This document shows, piece after piece, positions 46,027 through 56,229 of a DNA stretch of 64,000 bases (its first letter is position 1; each line of letters opens with the position of its first letter). Where the stretch lies: positions 248,001 to 312,000 of the forward strand of contig NZ_FOVG01000001.1 of assembly GCF_900115075.1 (NCBI RefSeq), in the 5' to 3' direction. A program made the translations under genes and the position numbers. The DNA is from Candidatus Pantoea varia. Its GTDB lineage: Bacteria; Pseudomonadota; Gammaproteobacteria; Enterobacterales; Enterobacteriaceae. Below the pieces are notes generated by a model, which saw only the letters and a list, made by a program, of their open reading frames with translations, did not search any database and was not told where the DNA came from.

Positions 46027-46077
46027 CACATATCAGACCAGTGCGGAGAGTATAGGTCCGACCTGTGTGCATGTTGC
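46027..46077 (-). promoter_or_regulatory. fadL promoter with two FadR-like operators
   Basis: On the minus strand a -35 box GCAACA (46077-46072), 17 bases and -10 box TATACT (46054-46049) fit a sigma-70 promoter. Two sites resemble the FadR consensus AACTGGTCNGACCTGTT: one at 46051-46067 (core AGGTCCGACCTGT, 12 of 16 positions) overlapping the -10 box, and one at 46027-46043 (minus strand CACTGGTCTGATATGTG, 12 of 16) at about the start point. E. coli fadL also has two FadR sites around its promoter. The rest of the 358-base gap 45943-46300 holds AT-rich sequence and presumably the yfcZ promoter. Confidence 0.7.
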
Positions 46078-46300
46078 AATATTGTTTTTAAAATATTTCA
46101 GAGTTGATCGCTTAAAATTCGATCTGCATAACAAAACTGCCCTGATTCTGCACAGCATACCGATTCCAGTTTGTTCTGGATCAATTTTTATTGTGATATT
46201 CGTCACTTAGCAATAGGTGCGTGGCGCATCTTTCGGCGAGCAGGTAAGATTTCGTCCATAAAATCGCTCAACCTATGCAATTGCTGGTCTGGAGAATGAA

Positions 46301-46597
46301 ATGACTGATGCCATTAAAAAATGCAGTGCGACTGAAACCGCAGCCTGTTGTTGTGTGGATGTCGGCACGGTAATGGATAACACCGATTGCACCGCCAGCT
46401 GGTCAGAATGGTTTGCTCAGCGTGCCGATGCGGAAGCGAAACTAGCACAACTGACCGAACGGGCCCGTCAGGTTGAATCGGAACCCTGTGCGATTGAATC
46501 GCGCTTCAGCGACGTGAATCAGGGTGTGCAGCTGGATATCGATTTCACCTTCAGCTGCCAGGCTGAAACCATGATTTTTCAGCTCGGTTTGCGTTAA
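46301..46597 (+). CDS. yfcZ: YfcZ/YiiS family protein
   Basis: The 98-residue protein matches E. coli YfcZ closely: [21 protein letters not shown], then [20 protein letters not shown], and the C-terminus [21 protein letters not shown]. It is a small cytoplasmic, Cys-rich protein of unknown function that co-occurs with the fadL-fadI region. A terminator follows 9 bases after the stop. Confidence 0.92.
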   Translation: MTDAIKKCSATETAACCCVDVGTVMDNTDCTASWSEWFAQRADAEAKLAQLTERARQVESEPCAIESRFSDVNQGVQLDIDFTFSCQAETMIFQLGLR

Positions 46598-46606
46598 GTC
46601 CCAAAG

Positions 46607-46629
46607 CGCCGCGTCAATGCGGCGTTTTT
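46607..46629 (+). terminator. Terminator after yfcZ
   Basis: CGCCGC (46607-46612), loop GTCAAT, GCGGCG (46619-46624) is followed by TTTTT (46625-46629). Confidence 0.8.
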
Positions 46630-46699
46630 CATTTTCGTGTTTCCCTTCGCACTTTTTCCTTTCCGATATTGGCGGCTCACCCGCTTGTGGTTAACACTG

Positions 46700-46716
46700 A
46701 TCAGGTCAGACCTCTT
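46700..46716 (+). promoter_or_regulatory. FadR-like operator upstream of fadI
   Basis: ATCAGGTCAGACCTCTT agrees with the FadR consensus AACTGGTCNGACCTGTT at 13 of 16 defined positions, with the core GGTC-N-GACC intact. It lies 40 bases before the fadI start, suitable for repression of fadIJ by FadR. Confidence 0.7.
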
Positions 46717-46755
46717 CAGGCAATGATGCCACAGTCCCATTCACAGGTGAGAACA

Positions 46756-48066
46756 ATGAGCAAAGCGCAGCCGCTGCTGACGCGTGATGGTGAACGCATC
46801 GCAATAACCCACGGGTTACGCACCCCTTTTTTGCGCCAGGCGACCGGCTTTCATGGCATTCCGGCCATTGAGTTAGGACGCATGGTGGTCAGCGAATTAA
46901 TGGCGCGCAGTGAACTGCCAGCTGAGGTGATCGAACAACTGGTCTTTGGTCAGGTCGTGCAGATGCCTGAAGCGCCGAACATTGCGCGTGAAATTGTATT
47001 AAGCAGCGGGCTGAATGTGAATACCGACGCCTACAGCGTCAGCCGTGCCTGCGCCACCAGTTTCCAGGCGGTAGCGAATGTGGCAGAAAGTCTGATGGCG
47101 GGCACTATTTCTGCGGGCATTGCCGGCGGCGCAGACTCCTCTTCGGTGCTGCCAATCGGCGTCAGTAAAACGCTGGCCCGCGCGCTGGTGGATCTCAACA
47201 AAGCCCGCAGCTTTGGGCAAAAACTGCACATCCTGCGACGGCTGCGTCCGCGCGATCTGCTGCCGGTGCCGCCCGCGGTGGCAGAGTATTCAACCGGCCT
47301 GCGTATGGGCGATACGGCCGAACAGATGGCCAAGAGTCACGGCATCACCCGTGAGGCACAGGATGCGCTGGCGCTGCGCTCCCATCAGCATGCCGCCAGA
47401 GCCTGGCAATCCGGCGTACTGAATCAGGAAGTGATGGCAGCTTTTGTGCCGCCGTGGAAAACCGCTATTGATCAGGATAACAACGTCCGTATGAACGCCA
47501 AAGCGGAGGATTACGCCCGGTTGCGGCCAGCGTTTGATCGCCAGCACGGCAGCGTCACTGCGGCCAACAGCACGCCACTCACCGATGGCGCGGCCGCCGT
47601 GATTCTGATGCGCGAAGGCCGCGCCCGCGAACTGGGCATCAGGCCGCTGGGCTATCTGCGCAGCTACGCTTTCACCGCCATTGGTGTGCAGCAGGACATG
47701 CTGCTGGGCCCGGCGTACGCTTCACCGCTGGCCCTGGATCGCGCTGGCGTGACCCTGGCCGATCTGACGCTAATCGATATGCATGAAGCGTTTGCCGCCC
47801 AGACGCTGAGCAATCTGCAGATGTTTCGCGATGAGCGCTTTGCCCGTGAGGTGCTGAATCGTCCCCATGCGCTGGGCGAAGTGAATGAAGAGCGCTTTAA
47901 CGTGCTGGGGGGATCAATCGCCTATGGTCATCCTTTTGCCGCCACGGGCGCGCGCATGATCACTCAGACGCTGAATGAATTACGCCGCCGGGGCGGCGGG
48001 TTAGGACTGGTCACCGCCTGTGCGGCAGGTGGTCTGGGTGCGGCGATGGTTCTGGAGGCCGAATAA
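46756..48066 (+). CDS. fadI: Beta-ketothiolase FadI (anaerobic beta-oxidation)
   Basis: From ATG 46756 (ribosome site GGTGAG) the product has 436 residues, the same as E. coli FadI. Thiolase landmarks: [13 protein letters not shown] with the nucleophile Cys, [30 protein letters not shown] with the catalytic His, and [13 protein letters not shown] with the second Cys. It cleaves 3-ketoacyl-CoA to acetyl-CoA as part of the FadIJ complex. A frame from 46669 is open but would run over the FadR operator. It overlaps fadJ by one base. Confidence 0.96.
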   Translation: MSKAQPLLTRDGERIAITHGLRTPFLRQATGFHGIPAIELGRMVVSELMARSELPAEVIEQLVFGQVVQMPEAPNIAREIVLSSGLNVNTDAYSVSRACATSFQAVANVAESLMAGTISAGIAGGADSSSVLPIGVSKTLARALVDLNKARSFGQKLHILRRLRPRDLLPVPPAVAEYSTGLRMGDTAEQMAKSHGITREAQDALALRSHQHAARAWQSGVLNQEVMAAFVPPWKTAIDQDNNVRMNAKAEDYARLRPAFDRQHGSVTAANSTPLTDGAAAVILMREGRARELGIRPLGYLRSYAFTAIGVQQDMLLGPAYASPLALDRAGVTLADLTLIDMHEAFAAQTLSNLQMFRDERFAREVLNRPHALGEVNEERFNVLGGSIAYGHPFAATGARMITQTLNELRRRGGGLGLVTACAAGGLGAAMVLEAE

Positions 48067-50162
48067 TGGAGCAGAATGCGTTTCATCTGAAGATGCGACT
48101 GGATCACGTCGGCATCATCACGATCGATGTCCCTGGCGAGAAGATGAACACCCTGAAAGCGGAGTTTGCCGGACAGATCACCTCGATTATTGCGGAGGCG
48201 CGGCGCGATCCGCAGCTGGCGGGCCTGGTGCTGATCTCCGGCAAGTCGGACAACTTCATCGCTGGCGCGGACATCAGCATGATCGATCGCTGTAAGAGTG
48301 CGCAGGAAGCCGAAGCGCTGGCAAAGCAGGGTCAGGAAGTGATGGCTGCGATCAATGCGCTGCCTTTTCCGGTGGTCGCAGCCATCCACGGTGCCTGCCT
48401 CGGCGGCGGACTGGAGCTGGCACTGGCCTGCGATGCGCGTATCTGCTCGCTGGATGATAAAACCCGTCTTGGCTTGCCGGAAGTGCAACTCGGTTTATTA
48501 CCGGGCTCCGGCGGCACTCAGCGGCTGCCACGCTTAATCGGTGTGCAGCAGGCGCTGCCGCTGATTCTGACCGGCAAAACGCTGCGGGCTAAACAGGCAC
48601 GTAAGCTGGGTGTGGTCGATGACGCGGTGCCGCAGGCGATTCTGCTGGAGACGGCTATCGCGCGGGTGAAAAAGGGCAAGGTCAGTGGACGAACGCTGCC
48701 GCTGAGCGACCGTCTGCTACACGGTCCGGTGGGCCGTCAGGCACTGTTTGCGCTGGCGACCCGCCAGACAGCAGCCAAAACCCAGGGTAACTATCCGGCA
48801 GCAAATCGCATTATTGAGGTGGTGCGCATCGGGCTGGAGCAGGGCAGCCGGGCCGGACATGACGCTGAAGCGCGTGCCTTTGGTGAACTGGCGATGACGC
48901 CAGAATCCGTTGCGCTGCGCACGATCTTTTTCGCTACCACGGCCATGAAAAAGGAGCGGGGCGGTGAAGCTGAACCCGCCACAATGAAGAGCGTCGCTAT
49001 TCTCGGCGGTGGCCTGATGGGCGGCGGCATCGCCAGCGTCACTGCAATCAACGCGGGCTTGCCGGTGCGCATCAAAGATATCAGCCTGGAAGGGGTAAAC
49101 CATGCGCTGAAAAGCAGCTGGGAACTGCTGAGCAAAAAGGTCAAACGACGTCAGCTGACGCCGGCACAGCGGCGGCAGCAGATGGCACGTATCACGGGCG
49201 GCACTGATTATCAGGGCTTCTCACAGCGCGATGTGGTGATTGAAGCCGTATTCGAAGACTTAGCGCTGAAGCAGCAGATGGTCAACGAAGTGGAAGCACA
49301 CTGTCAGCCGCACACGCTGTTTGCCTCGAACACCTCTTCATTGCCGATTGAGGCGATCGCCGCCAAAGCGCAGCGTCCGGAAAACGTCATCGGGCTGCAC
49401 TATTTCAGTCCGGTCGATAAAATGCCGCTGGTGGAAGTGATTCCCCATATGAACACCTCCACCGCAACGGTGGTGACGATTGTGGCGCTGGCGCGCAGCC
49501 AGGGCAAAACCCCGATTGTGGTGGCGGACAAGCCGGGTTTCTATGTTAACCGCATTCTGACGCCCTATATAAATGAAGCGATGCGATGCCTGCTGGAAGG
49601 CGAGCCAATTGACCATATTGATCGGGCGCTGGTGAAGTTTGGTTTTCCGGTCGGCCCGATTCAACTGCTGGATGAGGTCGGCATCGACGTCGGCAGCAAA
49701 ATCAGTCCCATCCTGCATCAGGCCTATGGCGAACGCTTTGCCGCCCCCGCTGCTTTTGATGCGGTGCTGAAAGATGGCCGCAAGGGACGTAAAAACAGCA
49801 AAGGCTTTTATCGCTATGACCAGCCGCGCTGGCAGCGTAAAAAACCGGACGCTTCGCTGTATACGTTGCTGAAAGTCTCGCCGCAGGCCAGGCAGAGTGA
49901 AACACAGATTGCTGAACGCTGCGTAATGATGATGCTGAATGAGGCGGCCCGTTGTCTTGATGAGCAGGTGATTCGCTGCGCGCGCGATGGCGATATCGGT
50001 GCGGTATTTGGCATCGGCTTTCCGCCATTTTTGGGTGGCCCGTTCCACTACATGGACAAACTGGGCGCGGCGGAAGTGGTCAACAGATTAACCCGGCTTG
50101 CGCAGCAACATGGGGAACGTTTTACCCCCTGTGAAGCGCTGATTGATGCGGCTACAAAATAG
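48066..50162 (+). CDS. fadJ: Multifunctional fatty acid oxidation protein FadJ
   Basis: The 698-residue protein has an enoyl-CoA hydratase domain ([48 protein letters not shown]) and a 3-hydroxyacyl-CoA dehydrogenase part with NAD motif [13 protein letters not shown] and [15 protein letters not shown]. It carries out hydration and oxidation of acyl-CoA chains with FadI. Length is slightly below the E. coli protein (714). It shares one base with fadI. A GCGCCGC/GCGGCGC hairpin without T tail lies after it at 50223-50244. Confidence 0.96.
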   Translation: MEQNAFHLKMRLDHVGIITIDVPGEKMNTLKAEFAGQITSIIAEARRDPQLAGLVLISGKSDNFIAGADISMIDRCKSAQEAEALAKQGQEVMAAINALPFPVVAAIHGACLGGGLELALACDARICSLDDKTRLGLPEVQLGLLPGSGGTQRLPRLIGVQQALPLILTGKTLRAKQARKLGVVDDAVPQAILLETAIARVKKGKVSGRTLPLSDRLLHGPVGRQALFALATRQTAAKTQGNYPAANRIIEVVRIGLEQGSRAGHDAEARAFGELAMTPESVALRTIFFATTAMKKERGGEAEPATMKSVAILGGGLMGGGIASVTAINAGLPVRIKDISLEGVNHALKSSWELLSKKVKRRQLTPAQRRQQMARITGGTDYQGFSQRDVVIEAVFEDLALKQQMVNEVEAHCQPHTLFASNTSSLPIEAIAAKAQRPENVIGLHYFSPVDKMPLVEVIPHMNTSTATVVTIVALARSQGKTPIVVADKPGFYVNRILTPYINEAMRCLLEGEPIDHIDRALVKFGFPVGPIQLLDEVGIDVGSKISPILHQAYGERFAAPAAFDAVLKDGRKGRKNSKGFYRYDQPRWQRKKPDASLYTLLKVSPQARQSETQIAERCVMMMLNEAARCLDEQVIRCARDGDIGAVFGIGFPPFLGGPFHYMDKLGAAEVVNRLTRLAQQHGERFTPCEALIDAATK

Positions 50163-50386
50163 ACGAAATTTTACATTTCTGTTGAAAGTGGAATAACCAA
50201 TCCGATTCAGCGGCTTAGAAAAGCGCCGCCAGAGTGTGCGGCGCAGCATGATTCTGAGAAGTGCTTATTTAATAAACAACCGGTTGACTATACTAAAGCC
50301 ATTAGGGTAAAACACAGCGTTCATTCGCAGAGTGAAGAGTCAGACGCTACGCGTCGGGCGATGTCGACAAACAACAGCGGTGCTTT

Positions 50387-50869
50387 ATGCAAGTTTTTAT
50401 CATGCGTCACGGCGATGCGGCTCTGGAAGCAGCCAGTGATTCAGTCAGGCCTTTGACCTTATGTGGCTGTAATGAATCACGTCAGATGGCCAACTGGCTT
50501 AACAGCCAGACGCCGGACATTGAGCGAGTTCTGGTGAGTCCCTATTTACGCGCGCAGCAAACGCTCGCAACCGTGCGTGAAGCTTTTCCCCTGCCGGAAG
50601 GCCAGGACGTTCTGCCTGAGTTAACGCCGGGCGGCGATCCTGAGATGGTCGGGTGCTATCTGCAGGCCCTGGCGAATGAAGGCGTGAAATCGGCGCTGGT
50701 GATCTCACATTTACCGTTGGTGGGGTATTTAGTCTCTGAACTGTGCCCGCAGGAAGCACCGCCAATGTTTGCCACATCCGCTATTGCCTGCGTGGAATTC
50801 GATCCCGCGGCGAGTGCCGGTATACTGCTGTGGCAGGTCAGTCCCAAAAAGCTGGCTAAAGCGATCTGA
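50387..50869 (+). CDS. sixA: Phosphohistidine phosphatase SixA
   Basis: The 160-residue protein has the histidine-phosphatase start MQVFIMRHGDAAL with the RHG catalytic motif (His8), and LVSPYLRAQQTLATV and VISHLPLVGYL with the second catalytic His. SixA dephosphorylates the phosphohistidine of ArcB and the PTS protein NPr in E. coli. It is monocistronic, preceded by a 224-base gap and convergent with smrB. Confidence 0.95.
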   Translation: MQVFIMRHGDAALEAASDSVRPLTLCGCNESRQMANWLNSQTPDIERVLVSPYLRAQQTLATVREAFPLPEGQDVLPELTPGGDPEMVGCYLQALANEGVKSALVISHLPLVGYLVSELCPQEAPPMFATSAIACVEFDPAASAGILLWQVSPKKLAKAI

Positions 50870-50876
50870 CGTCTGT

Positions 50877-50895
50877 GGGCCGATTATTCCGGCCC
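50877..50895. terminator. Hairpin between convergent sixA and smrB
   Basis: GGGCCG (50877-50882), 7-base loop, CGGCCC (50890-50895) lies in the 31-base gap between the two convergent stops. There is no T run, so it is only terminator-like. Confidence 0.4.
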
Positions 50896-50900
50896 CTCTC

Positions 50901-51449
50901 CTAAGGCAATTCAGGCGGTTGCCACTCCTCAATCTCAATCAAAACCAGCAGCGCGGCGTCACCGCCGAACATTTTGGGTGCCTGATGAAAAGCCATCACC
51001 CACGGGTGCTGGGCCAGCCACAGCGGCGTCTGCTGCTTCAGAATATGCTTTCCATGACCGGTCATGACGCTGGCGCAGAACAGATGTTCACGGCGGCAGG
51101 CGGCGATCAGCGCGCCCAGTTCCTGCTTGGCCTGCTGTTGCGTTAAGCCGTGCAGATCGAGAAAAATCTCGGGCGTATAGTCGCCACGACGCAATTTTTT
51201 CAGCTCAAAATGGCTGACATCGGCACGCACGTAACGGGTGGCACCTTCCGTTGAGAGCAACGGCTGAAACTCATCCGAAAAGTAATGACTGTTGTCCGCC
51301 TGCTCTGAAAGCAGACGCTTTACCGGAATCTGGCGGGTTTTCACCGGCGCTTTGTGGACAAAGGTGTCCTGTTTCAACTGGCGTGTCCCCGTCATTAACT
51401 GGCGAAATAGCGCCTGGTCATCCGGGCTTAGTGGCGTTTTTTTACTCAT
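50901..51449 (-). CDS. smrB: Ribosome rescue endonuclease SmrB
   Basis: The 182-residue protein has a C-terminal Smr domain with [17 protein letters not shown] and [20 protein letters not shown] (the HGxG-type catalytic loop). In E. coli SmrB cuts mRNA at collided ribosomes. The N-terminal part is basic and probably flexible. The divergent neighbour is prmB, as in E. coli. Confidence 0.95.
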   Translation of the reverse strand: MSKKTPLSPDDQALFRQLMTGTRQLKQDTFVHKAPVKTRQIPVKRLLSEQADNSHYFSDEFQPLLSTEGATRYVRADVSHFELKKLRRGDYTPEIFLDLHGLTQQQAKQELGALIAACRREHLFCASVMTGHGKHILKQQTPLWLAQHPWVMAFHQAPKMFGGDAALLVLIEIEEWQPPELP

Positions 51450-51608
51450 GGCAGGTCAGTCATATCAGAAAAGGCTGTCACACAGCAGAGCCGCTACCTT
51501 ACCGCTAAGTGTCATTAAATGTCAGCTTTTTCACCTTGCTGCGCTGAATTCTCCCCGGCTTCATGGCACACTACTGGCCGATTCAGCAAAAGGCCTGCGG
51601 AGGGCTAC

Positions 51609-52541
51609 GTGGACAAAATTTTCGTCGATGAGGCAGTGAACGAACTGCACACCATTCAGGACATGCTGCGCTGGGCGGTAAGCCGCTTTTCCGCTGCCGG
51701 AATCTGGTACGGACATGGCACAGACAATCCCTGGGACGAAGCCGTTCAACTGGTCCTGCCGTCACTCTGGCTGCCGCTGGATATTCCGGAAGATATGCGC
51801 AGTGCGCGTCTGACCGCCAGCGAACGTCTGCTGATCGTTGAGCGCGTTATCCGTCGCGTCAACGAGCGTATCCCGGTCGCCTATCTGACCAATAAAGCCT
51901 GGTTCTGCGGTCACGAATTCTTTGTTGATGAGCGCGTGCTGGTGCCGCGTTCACCGATTGGCGAACTGATTGAGAACCGCTTTGCCGGTCTGGTCAGCAC
52001 GCCGCCCCGTCATATTCTGGATATGTGTACCGGCAGCGGCTGCATCGCGATTGCCTGCGCCTATGCTTTCCCGGAAGCGGAAGTGGATGCTGTTGATATC
52101 TCCACCGGCGCGCTGGCCGTCGCCGAGCAGAACATTGAAGAGCATGGCCTGATTCATCAGGTGACGCCGATTCGTGCCGACCTGTTCCGCGAACTGCCGC
52201 AGCTAAAATATGATCTGATCGTTACCAATCCGCCGTATGTTGATGCGGAAGATATGGATGACCTGCCGAACGAATATCGTCACGAACCTGAGCTGGGTCT
52301 GGCGGCAGGCAGTGATGGTCTGAAACTGGTACGCCGCATTCTGGCCTGTGCACCGGACTATCTCAGCGAGCAGGGCGTGCTTGTCTGCGAAGTGGGTAAC
52401 AGCATGGTGCACATGATCGAGCAGTATCCCGATGTGCCCTTTACCTGGCTGGAATTCGACAACGGCGGTGACGGCGTCTTTACGCTGACGCGCCAGCAGA
52501 TTGTCGACGCACAACACCATTTCTCTTTTTACAAAGACTAA
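51609..52541 (+). CDS. prmB: Ribosomal protein uL3 glutamine methyltransferase PrmB
   Basis: From the GTG at 51609, preceded by GGAGGG, the product has 310 residues like the E. coli protein and starts with [13 protein letters not shown]. It has the SAM-binding motif [14 protein letters not shown] and the catalytic [10 protein letters not shown]. It methylates a glutamine in ribosomal protein L3. An ATG at 51519 in the same frame has no homology support. aroC follows 46 bases later. Confidence 0.96.
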   Translation: MDKIFVDEAVNELHTIQDMLRWAVSRFSAAGIWYGHGTDNPWDEAVQLVLPSLWLPLDIPEDMRSARLTASERLLIVERVIRRVNERIPVAYLTNKAWFCGHEFFVDERVLVPRSPIGELIENRFAGLVSTPPRHILDMCTGSGCIAIACAYAFPEAEVDAVDISTGALAVAEQNIEEHGLIHQVTPIRADLFRELPQLKYDLIVTNPPYVDAEDMDDLPNEYRHEPELGLAAGSDGLKLVRRILACAPDYLSEQGVLVCEVGNSMVHMIEQYPDVPFTWLEFDNGGDGVFTLTRQQIVDAQHHFSFYKD

Positions 52542-52587
52542 AAGTGGGGGCGAAGCATCGCCCGCCGAACTCTGAGAAGGAAACAGC

Positions 52588-53673
52588 ATGGCCGGAAACA
52601 GCATCGGGCAATTTTTTCGAGTAACAACCTTTGGCGAGTCCCATGGTCTTGCGCTGGGCTGTATCGTTGACGGCGTGCCGCCTGGCATCCCGCTGACCGA
52701 AGCCGATATTCAGCACGACCTCGATCGCCGTCGTCCAGGCACATCGCGCTATACCACGCAGCGCCGCGAGCCGGATCAGGTGAAAATTTTGTCCGGTGTG
52801 TTTGACGGTGTGACCACCGGCACCTCGATTGGCCTGCTGATTGAGAACACCGATCAGCGTTCGCAGGATTACGGCGCGATTAAAGATCTGTTCCGTCCGG
52901 GCCATGCTGATTACACCTACGAGCAGAAATATGGTCAGCGCGACTACCGTGGCGGTGGTCGCTCGTCGGCGCGCGAAACCGCGATGCGCGTGGCGGCGGG
53001 TGCCATCGCCAAGAAATACCTGCAGATGAAACACGGTGTGGTGGTGCGCGGCTATCTGTCACAGATTGGTGATATCGCCTGTGAGCTGAAAGACTGGAGC
53101 ATTGTGGAAGAGAACCCGTTCTTCTGCCCGGATGCCGACAAACTGGAAGCGTTGGATGAACTGATGCGTGGCCTGAAAAAAGAGGGCGACTCTATTGGCG
53201 CTAAAGTCACGGTCATGGCAGAGAACGTGCCGCCGGGCCTGGGCGAGCCGGTCTTCGACCGACTGGATGCCGATCTGGCGCACGCGCTGATGAGTATCAA
53301 CGCCGTTAAAGGCGTCGAAATCGGTGACGGCTTTGCGGTGGTGAACCAGCGCGGCAGTCAGCATCGCGACGAGATCCGCCACGATGGTTTCCAGAGCAAC
53401 CACGCGGGCGGCATTCTGGGCGGCATCAGCAGCGGTCAGATTATCAGCGCCAATGTGGCGATGAAACCGACCTCCAGCATCACGGTGCCGGGTAAAACCA
53501 TTACCCGCGACGGCGAAGAAGTGGAGATGATCACCAAAGGTCGTCACGATCCCTGCGTTGGGATCCGTGCCGTGCCGATCGCTGAGGCGATGATGGCGAT
53601 CGTTCTGATGGATCATCTGCTGCGCCAGCGGGCGCAGAACGGTGATGTTAACAGCTCCGTGCCGCGCTGGTAA
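52588..53673 (+). CDS. aroC: Chorismate synthase AroC
   Basis: The 361-residue protein matches the family in length and in the signatures [30 protein letters not shown] and [17 protein letters not shown]. It converts 5-enolpyruvylshikimate 3-phosphate to chorismate using reduced FMN. An AAGGAA ribosome site precedes it. mepA follows after 4 bases. Confidence 0.98.
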   Translation: MAGNSIGQFFRVTTFGESHGLALGCIVDGVPPGIPLTEADIQHDLDRRRPGTSRYTTQRREPDQVKILSGVFDGVTTGTSIGLLIENTDQRSQDYGAIKDLFRPGHADYTYEQKYGQRDYRGGGRSSARETAMRVAAGAIAKKYLQMKHGVVVRGYLSQIGDIACELKDWSIVEENPFFCPDADKLEALDELMRGLKKEGDSIGAKVTVMAENVPPGLGEPVFDRLDADLAHALMSINAVKGVEIGDGFAVVNQRGSQHRDEIRHDGFQSNHAGGILGGISSGQIISANVAMKPTSSITVPGKTITRDGEEVEMITKGRHDPCVGIRAVPIAEAMMAIVLMDHLLRQRAQNGDVNSSVPRW

Positions 53674-53677
53674 TGCC

Positions 53678-54502
53678 ATGAAGGCTCTCCTGCTAACCCT
53701 GAGTGCGCTCCTGATCAGCGCCTCCAGCCTGGCGGCGACGCCGTGGCAAAGCATTCAGCATCCGATCAGCGGCGCACCGCAGTCCATCGGTGGCTTTGCC
53801 AACGGCTGTATTGTTGGCGCGCAGTCGCTGCCGCTGAATTCACCTGACTATCAGGTGATGCGTCAGGATCAGCGGCGTTACTTTGGTCATCCCGATCTGA
53901 TTCAGTTTATTCAGCGGCTCAGCACCCAGGTGCATAATCTGCAACTGGGTAACGTGCTGATTGGCGATATGGGCATGGCAGCAGGCGGGCGTTTCAGCAG
54001 CGGTCACGCCAGTCATCAGACCGGACTGGATGTGGATATCTGGCTGCAACTGCCAAAAACCCGCTGGAGTGCGCAGCAATTGTTGAAGCCGCAGCCGCTG
54101 GATCTGGTCGGGCCGGGCGATAAAAATGTGATTGCGCGCCACTGGCAGCCGGAAATCGACAGCCTGATCAAACTGGCGGCGAAAGATGACGATGTGACGC
54201 GCATCTTCGTCAATCCGGCGATTAAAAAACAGCTTTGTGCCGATGCGGGTAACGATCGTGACTGGCTGCGTAAAGTCCGCCCGTGGTTTGCTCATCGTGC
54301 CCATATGCATGTGAGGCTGCGCTGCCCGGCCGGCAGTATCGGTTGTGAAGATCAGCCCGCACCGCCTCCGGGCGATGGCTGTGGCGCAGAGCTGCAGAGC
54401 TGGTTCCTGCCGAAACAGCCGGGTTCTGGCGCGCCGGTGAAACGTGAGCCACCGCCGTTACCGCCTGCCTGTCAGGCCCTGCTGGATAAACATTTACTGT
54501 AA
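53678..54502 (+). CDS. mepA: Penicillin-insensitive murein endopeptidase MepA
   Basis: From ATG 53678 the 274-residue product has a signal peptide ending SSLAA, then the LAS-metallopeptidase zinc motif [15 protein letters not shown] and the later HRAHMHVRL. It cuts D-Ala-meso-DAP cross-links in the periplasm. Six or more Cys in the C-terminal part support disulfides. The frame back to 53642 overlaps aroC and lacks a signal. Confidence 0.96.
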   Translation: MKALLLTLSALLISASSLAATPWQSIQHPISGAPQSIGGFANGCIVGAQSLPLNSPDYQVMRQDQRRYFGHPDLIQFIQRLSTQVHNLQLGNVLIGDMGMAAGGRFSSGHASHQTGLDVDIWLQLPKTRWSAQQLLKPQPLDLVGPGDKNVIARHWQPEIDSLIKLAAKDDDVTRIFVNPAIKKQLCADAGNDRDWLRKVRPWFAHRAHMHVRLRCPAGSIGCEDQPAPPPGDGCGAELQSWFLPKQPGSGAPVKREPPPLPPACQALLDKHLL

Positions 54503-54510
54503 GGGATTCC

Positions 54511-55314
54511 ATGGATTGGTTTGTGGTCAGCCCGCTGCTGGTCGGGCTGCTGTTTTTAATCGCCATGCTCGCCGGTTTTATTGATTCAATCGCAGGTGGC
54601 GGGGGATTACTTACGGTACCTTCGTTGCTGGCTGCGGGTCTCTCTCCGGCTCAGGCGCTGGCGACCAATAAACTGCAATCGGTCGGCGGATCGTTTTCCG
54701 CCAGTCTCTACTTTGTCCGGCGTGGTGCGGTCAACCTGAATGAACAGTGGCTGAACATCGCCATGACGCTGCTGGGGTCCGTGCTGGGCGCGATACTGAT
54801 TCAGCGCCTGCAGGCGGATTTCCTGCGCCAGATGCTGCCGCTGTTTTTAATCGCTATTGGCTTGTGGTTCCTGCTGATGCCGCGCCTGGGTGAAGTCGAT
54901 CAGGCGCGACGCCTGCACGGCCTGGCCTATGCGCTGGTCGGCGGCGGGGCAGTGGGATTCTACGACGGATTTTTCGGACCGGGCGCAGGCTCCTTTTATG
55001 CGCTGGCTTTCGTCACGCTCTGCGGCTACAACCTGGCCAAAGCGACCGCCCACGCCAAGGTGCTCAACTTCACCTCGAACCTCGGCAGCCTGCTGTTCTT
55101 TATCTTTGGCGGCAAAGTGGTGTGGGGCACCGGCCTGATCATGATGCTTGGCGCTTTCTGTGGCGCGCGTCTGGGCGCGCGGCTGGTGCTGAGCCGCGGA
55201 CAGAAACTGATCCGCCCGATGGTGGTGATTGTCTCTGCCGTCATGAGCATTAAATTACTGTGGGATAGCCACGGCAGCGAAGTTCTGGCCTGGCTGGCCA
55301 CGCTGCATTCGTAA
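54511..55314 (+). CDS. yfcA: TSUP-family membrane transporter YfcA
   Basis: The 267-residue protein has seven to eight membrane segments and the TSUP/TauE repeats: GFIDSIAGGGGLLTVPSLL with NKLQSVGGSFSASL near the N-terminus, and GFYDGFFGPGAGSFYALAF later. Such proteins are proposed exporters of sulfur-containing or organic anions; the substrate of YfcA is unknown. It is 8 bases after mepA, in the conserved order. Confidence 0.94.
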   Translation: MDWFVVSPLLVGLLFLIAMLAGFIDSIAGGGGLLTVPSLLAAGLSPAQALATNKLQSVGGSFSASLYFVRRGAVNLNEQWLNIAMTLLGSVLGAILIQRLQADFLRQMLPLFLIAIGLWFLLMPRLGEVDQARRLHGLAYALVGGGAVGFYDGFFGPGAGSFYALAFVTLCGYNLAKATAHAKVLNFTSNLGSLLFFIFGGKVVWGTGLIMMLGAFCGARLGARLVLSRGQKLIRPMVVIVSAVMSIKLLWDSHGSEVLAWLATLHS

Positions 55315-55333
55315 CCTATTACGTGATACCGTC

Positions 55334-55879
55334 ATGAACCCGACTCATCATTATGAACAGCTGATCACGCTGTTTGATCGCTGTTTCAGCGATGAATTTC
55401 AGACCCGTCTAATTAAAGGCGATGATGAACCGATCTATCTTCCTGCTGATGCCGGGTCGCCGTGGAACCGCGTGGTCTTTGCCCACGGTTTTTACGCCAG
55501 CGCCCTGCATGAGATCTCACACTGGTGCATCGCCGGTGAAGCCCGCCGCAAACTGGTCGATTTTGGCTACTGGTACTGTCCGGATGGCCGCGATGCGCTG
55601 ACCCAGAGCCAGTTCGAAGCGGTGGAAGTAAAGCCTCAGGCGCTGGAGTGGATGTTTTGTACGGCGGCAGGCTTTCCCTTCAACGTGAGTTGTGACAATC
55701 TCGACGGAGATTGTGAGCCGGATCGCATTGCGTTCCAGCGTAAAGTGCATGCTCAGGTCATGAGCTATCTGACGTCGGGCATTCCCGACCGTCCCGCGCG
55801 TTTTATTACCGCCCTGGCGGAATTTTATGGCAGGCCTTCTTTAACCGCGTCGCAGTTTCCCTGGCCGGACGATCTGTGA
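55334..55879 (+). CDS. epmC: Elongation factor P hydroxylase EpmC
   Basis: The 181-residue protein contains [32 protein letters not shown] (landmark), with an HExxH-like metal site, matching E. coli EpmC (YfcM). It hydroxylates the lysylated Lys of EF-P. It begins 19 bases after yfcA and is followed by yfcL after 32 bases. Confidence 0.94.
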   Translation: MNPTHHYEQLITLFDRCFSDEFQTRLIKGDDEPIYLPADAGSPWNRVVFAHGFYASALHEISHWCIAGEARRKLVDFGYWYCPDGRDALTQSQFEAVEVKPQALEWMFCTAAGFPFNVSCDNLDGDCEPDRIAFQRKVHAQVMSYLTSGIPDRPARFITALAEFYGRPSLTASQFPWPDDL

Positions 55880-55911
55880 TGCAGGAAGGCATTATTAAAA
55901 GAGGAATTGAG

Positions 55912-56196
55912 ATGATCGCAGAATTTGAAGCGCGTATTCTGGCCCTGATTGACGACATGGTCGAGCATGCCAGTGACGATGAGCTGTTCGCCAGCGGTTA
56001 TCTGCGCGGACATCTGACCCTGGCGGTCGCTGAAGTGGAGCAACTGGGCGAACATACGCCAGAAGCGCTTCAGATCCAGGTGTCCCGTAGCCTGCAGAAT
56101 GCCATTGCTGCCGGAGAACTCTCGCCGCGCGATCAGGCATTGGTGGTCGGGATGTGGGATAACCTGTTTGTTCAGGCACGCCAGCTCTCCGCATAA
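55912..56196 (+). CDS. yfcL: YfcL family protein
   Basis: The 94-residue acidic protein starts [17 protein letters not shown] with [20 protein letters not shown] and [18 protein letters not shown], matching E. coli YfcL. Function unknown; it is always next to epmC and mnmC. I chose ATG 55912 (ribosome site AGAGGA) rather than the longer frame from 55876. Confidence 0.93.
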   Translation: MIAEFEARILALIDDMVEHASDDELFASGYLRGHLTLAVAEVEQLGEHTPEALQIQVSRSLQNAIAAGELSPRDQALVVGMWDNLFVQARQLSA

Positions 56197-56203
56197 CGGG
56201 ACA

Positions 56204-56219
56204 GGGCGGCGTGCCGCCC
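56204..56219. terminator. Hairpin between convergent yfcL and mnmC
   Basis: GGGCGGC (56204-56210), 2-base loop, GCCGCCC (56213-56219) sits between the convergent stops. The T tail is very short (TT), so it is a weak terminator at best. Confidence 0.45.
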
Positions 56220-56229
56220 TTAGCGTCTG

